From NCBI GenBank assembly GCA_963816795.1, contig CAWFLT010000021.1, positions 1-64,000 on the forward strand: a stretch of 64,000 nucleotides of DNA, given 5' to 3'. Made by a program: the position numbers and the translations under genes. Under the pieces are notes generated by a model that worked only from the letters and a program-made list of their open reading frames with translations, was not told where the DNA came from and ran no database searches. The DNA comes from CAWFLT01 sp963816795 (GTDB lineage: Bacteria; Acidobacteriota; Vicinamibacteria; Vicinamibacterales; SCN-69-37). This document shows positions 63,282 to 64,000 of the stretch, piece by piece (the first letter of the stretch is position 1; every line of letters starts with the position of its first letter).

Positions 63282-64000
63282 TCAGGCGGAGAGGTCGTCG
63301 TCAGGCTGGGATTGGAGCGACTCCCATTGATTCATCAGGTCGCCCACCTCCCACATCAGGTGATGGTGCCGATTCACTAAGGATTCTGCCGTCTCCCGGG
63401 CGTCGTAGAAACCGGGCGCGGCCATCTTGGTTTCGAGATCGCGAATCTCCTGCTCGCGCTCGGCGATGCGGCCTTCGAGCTCCGCCACCCGCTTGGCGCG
63501 CTCGTCGGCGGCGCGCTTTCGGCGCCGAATATCGGCGTCCGCGCGCTTTTTCTCCGCGTACGCCGCGTTGGTGTCGCCGGCCGCCGCCGGTCGGGGTGCC
63601 GACACTTTGACCGGTGCGCCGACGGCTGCCGCCGCAGATTTCTTATCTCGCGCGGGCGGCGAGGCCGTGCGCGCCGCCTGGCCAGGCGGCGCCGCGGACC
63701 TGGCGGGCGCCGGGCTGTTTGGCGCTGGCGTCGAGGCGCCGGGCATGGCGCCTCGGTTCGACCCTGGCTTGACCGCTGCGGCCTGCCCACGATTCTGCCG
63801 GCTCCACAGGAACTGCTCGTAGGTGCCGGGATAGACCTCGATGCTGCCGTGGCCCACCGCCACGATCTTCGTCGCGAGCTTGTCGACGAAATAGCGATCG
63901 TGCGAGACGAAAATGAGCGTCCCGCCGAAATCTTCGAGCGCGTCGAGCAAAACGTCCTTCGAATCGAGATCGAGGTGGTTGGTCGGCTCGTCGAGGAGCA
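63282..64000 (-). CDS. ABC-F ATPase, C-terminal part
   Basis: The gene runs past the window edge. Seen: the last Walker B and H-loop (LLDEPTNHLDLDSKDVLLDA, LEDFGGTLIFVSHDRYFVDK), then GHGSIEVYPGTYEQFLW. After it comes a 160-residue Ala/Pro-rich linker and a charged coiled coil (DADIRRRKRAADERAKRVAE, LEGRIAEREQEIRDLETKMA) ending ESLQSQPDDDLSA, as in Uup-type ABC-F proteins. These bind the ribosome or branched DNA rather than transport. The start lies upstream of the window. Confidence 0.93.
   Translation of the reverse strand, partial: LLDEPTNHLDLDSKDVLLDALEDFGGTLIFVSHDRYFVDKLATKIVAVGHGSIEVYPGTYEQFLWSRQNRGQAAAVKPGSNRGAMPGASTPAPNSPAPARSAAPPGQAARTASPPARDKKSAAAAVGAPVKVSAPRPAAAGDTNAAYAEKKRADADIRRRKRAADERAKRVAELEGRIAEREQEIRDLETKMAAPGFYDARETAESLVNRHHHLMWEVGDLMNQWESLQSQPDDDLSA

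Overview
The window is high-GC, densely packed chromosomal DNA from a Gram-negative bacterium. It carries LpxC, outer-envelope lipoproteins and a SurA-type chaperone. It also has many Ser/Thr kinases and ECF sigma factors, orphan secreted proteins and several families of short intergenic repeats. Together with the local order rplU-rpmA-obgE-nadD-rsfS-comF and dprA-topA-trmFO-xer, this fits Acidobacteriota, perhaps the Vicinamibacteria. That placement is inference; no rRNA or tRNA gene was found to test it.

Layout. 1-2.2 kb: end of an intradiol-dioxygenase-like gene, a LamG-like relic and a PQQ-repeat protein. 2.2-10.5 kb: a Ser/Thr kinase fused to a BRCT domain, argA, two tandem paralogues, a membrane GAF/kinase protein encoded with an ECF sigma factor, and a methyltransferase. 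10.5-24.3 kb: RCC1 protein, SurA-like lipoprotein, subtilase, peptide ABC binding protein with two permeases, aminotransferase, M48 protease, peptidoglycan glycosyltransferase and NlpC/P60 protein. 24.3-30.5 kb: HNH nuclease, NHL propeller, amino-acid permease, CoA-transferase and a tandem-repeat coiled-coil protein. 30.6-33.7 kb: a tight three-gene cassette (fibre-like repeat protein, metzincin-like protease, HEAT protein) without a known assignment. 33.8-37.9 kb: serB, a second coiled-coil gene, SEC-C protein, a nucleotidyltransferase pair and a MerR operon with a textbook MerR promoter. 38-46.3 kb: uvrA, lpxC, sigma/STAS operon, lysA, tmk and a ThuA-like gene. 46.4-54 kb: HupE-like and metallo-beta-lactamase-fold genes, a FitAB-type toxin-antitoxin pair, comF-rsfS-nadD-obgE-rpmA-rplU, a lipoprotein and a TPR protein. 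54-64 kb: dprA-topA-trmFO-xer, an unknown secreted protein, an NtrC-type regulator and the end of an ABC-F ATPase.

Two window-wide properties matter for any reader. First, about 30 reading-frame breaks interrupt otherwise well-conserved genes. Most shift the frame by +1 at short G/C runs and look like sequencing or assembly indels rather than decay. Such genes are listed as one locus with the break positions. Second, short dispersed repeats occur in most intergenic gaps and in several places have entered coding sequence: inside uvrA, inside trmFO, and at the 3' ends of an NlpC gene, a permease gene and a gene in the sigma/STAS operon.

The most unusual items are the kinase-BRCT fusion, the fibre/metzincin/HEAT cassette, a partly palindromic motif found upstream of both competence genes (comF, dprA) and both coiled-coil genes, and the palindromic insertion in trmFO.
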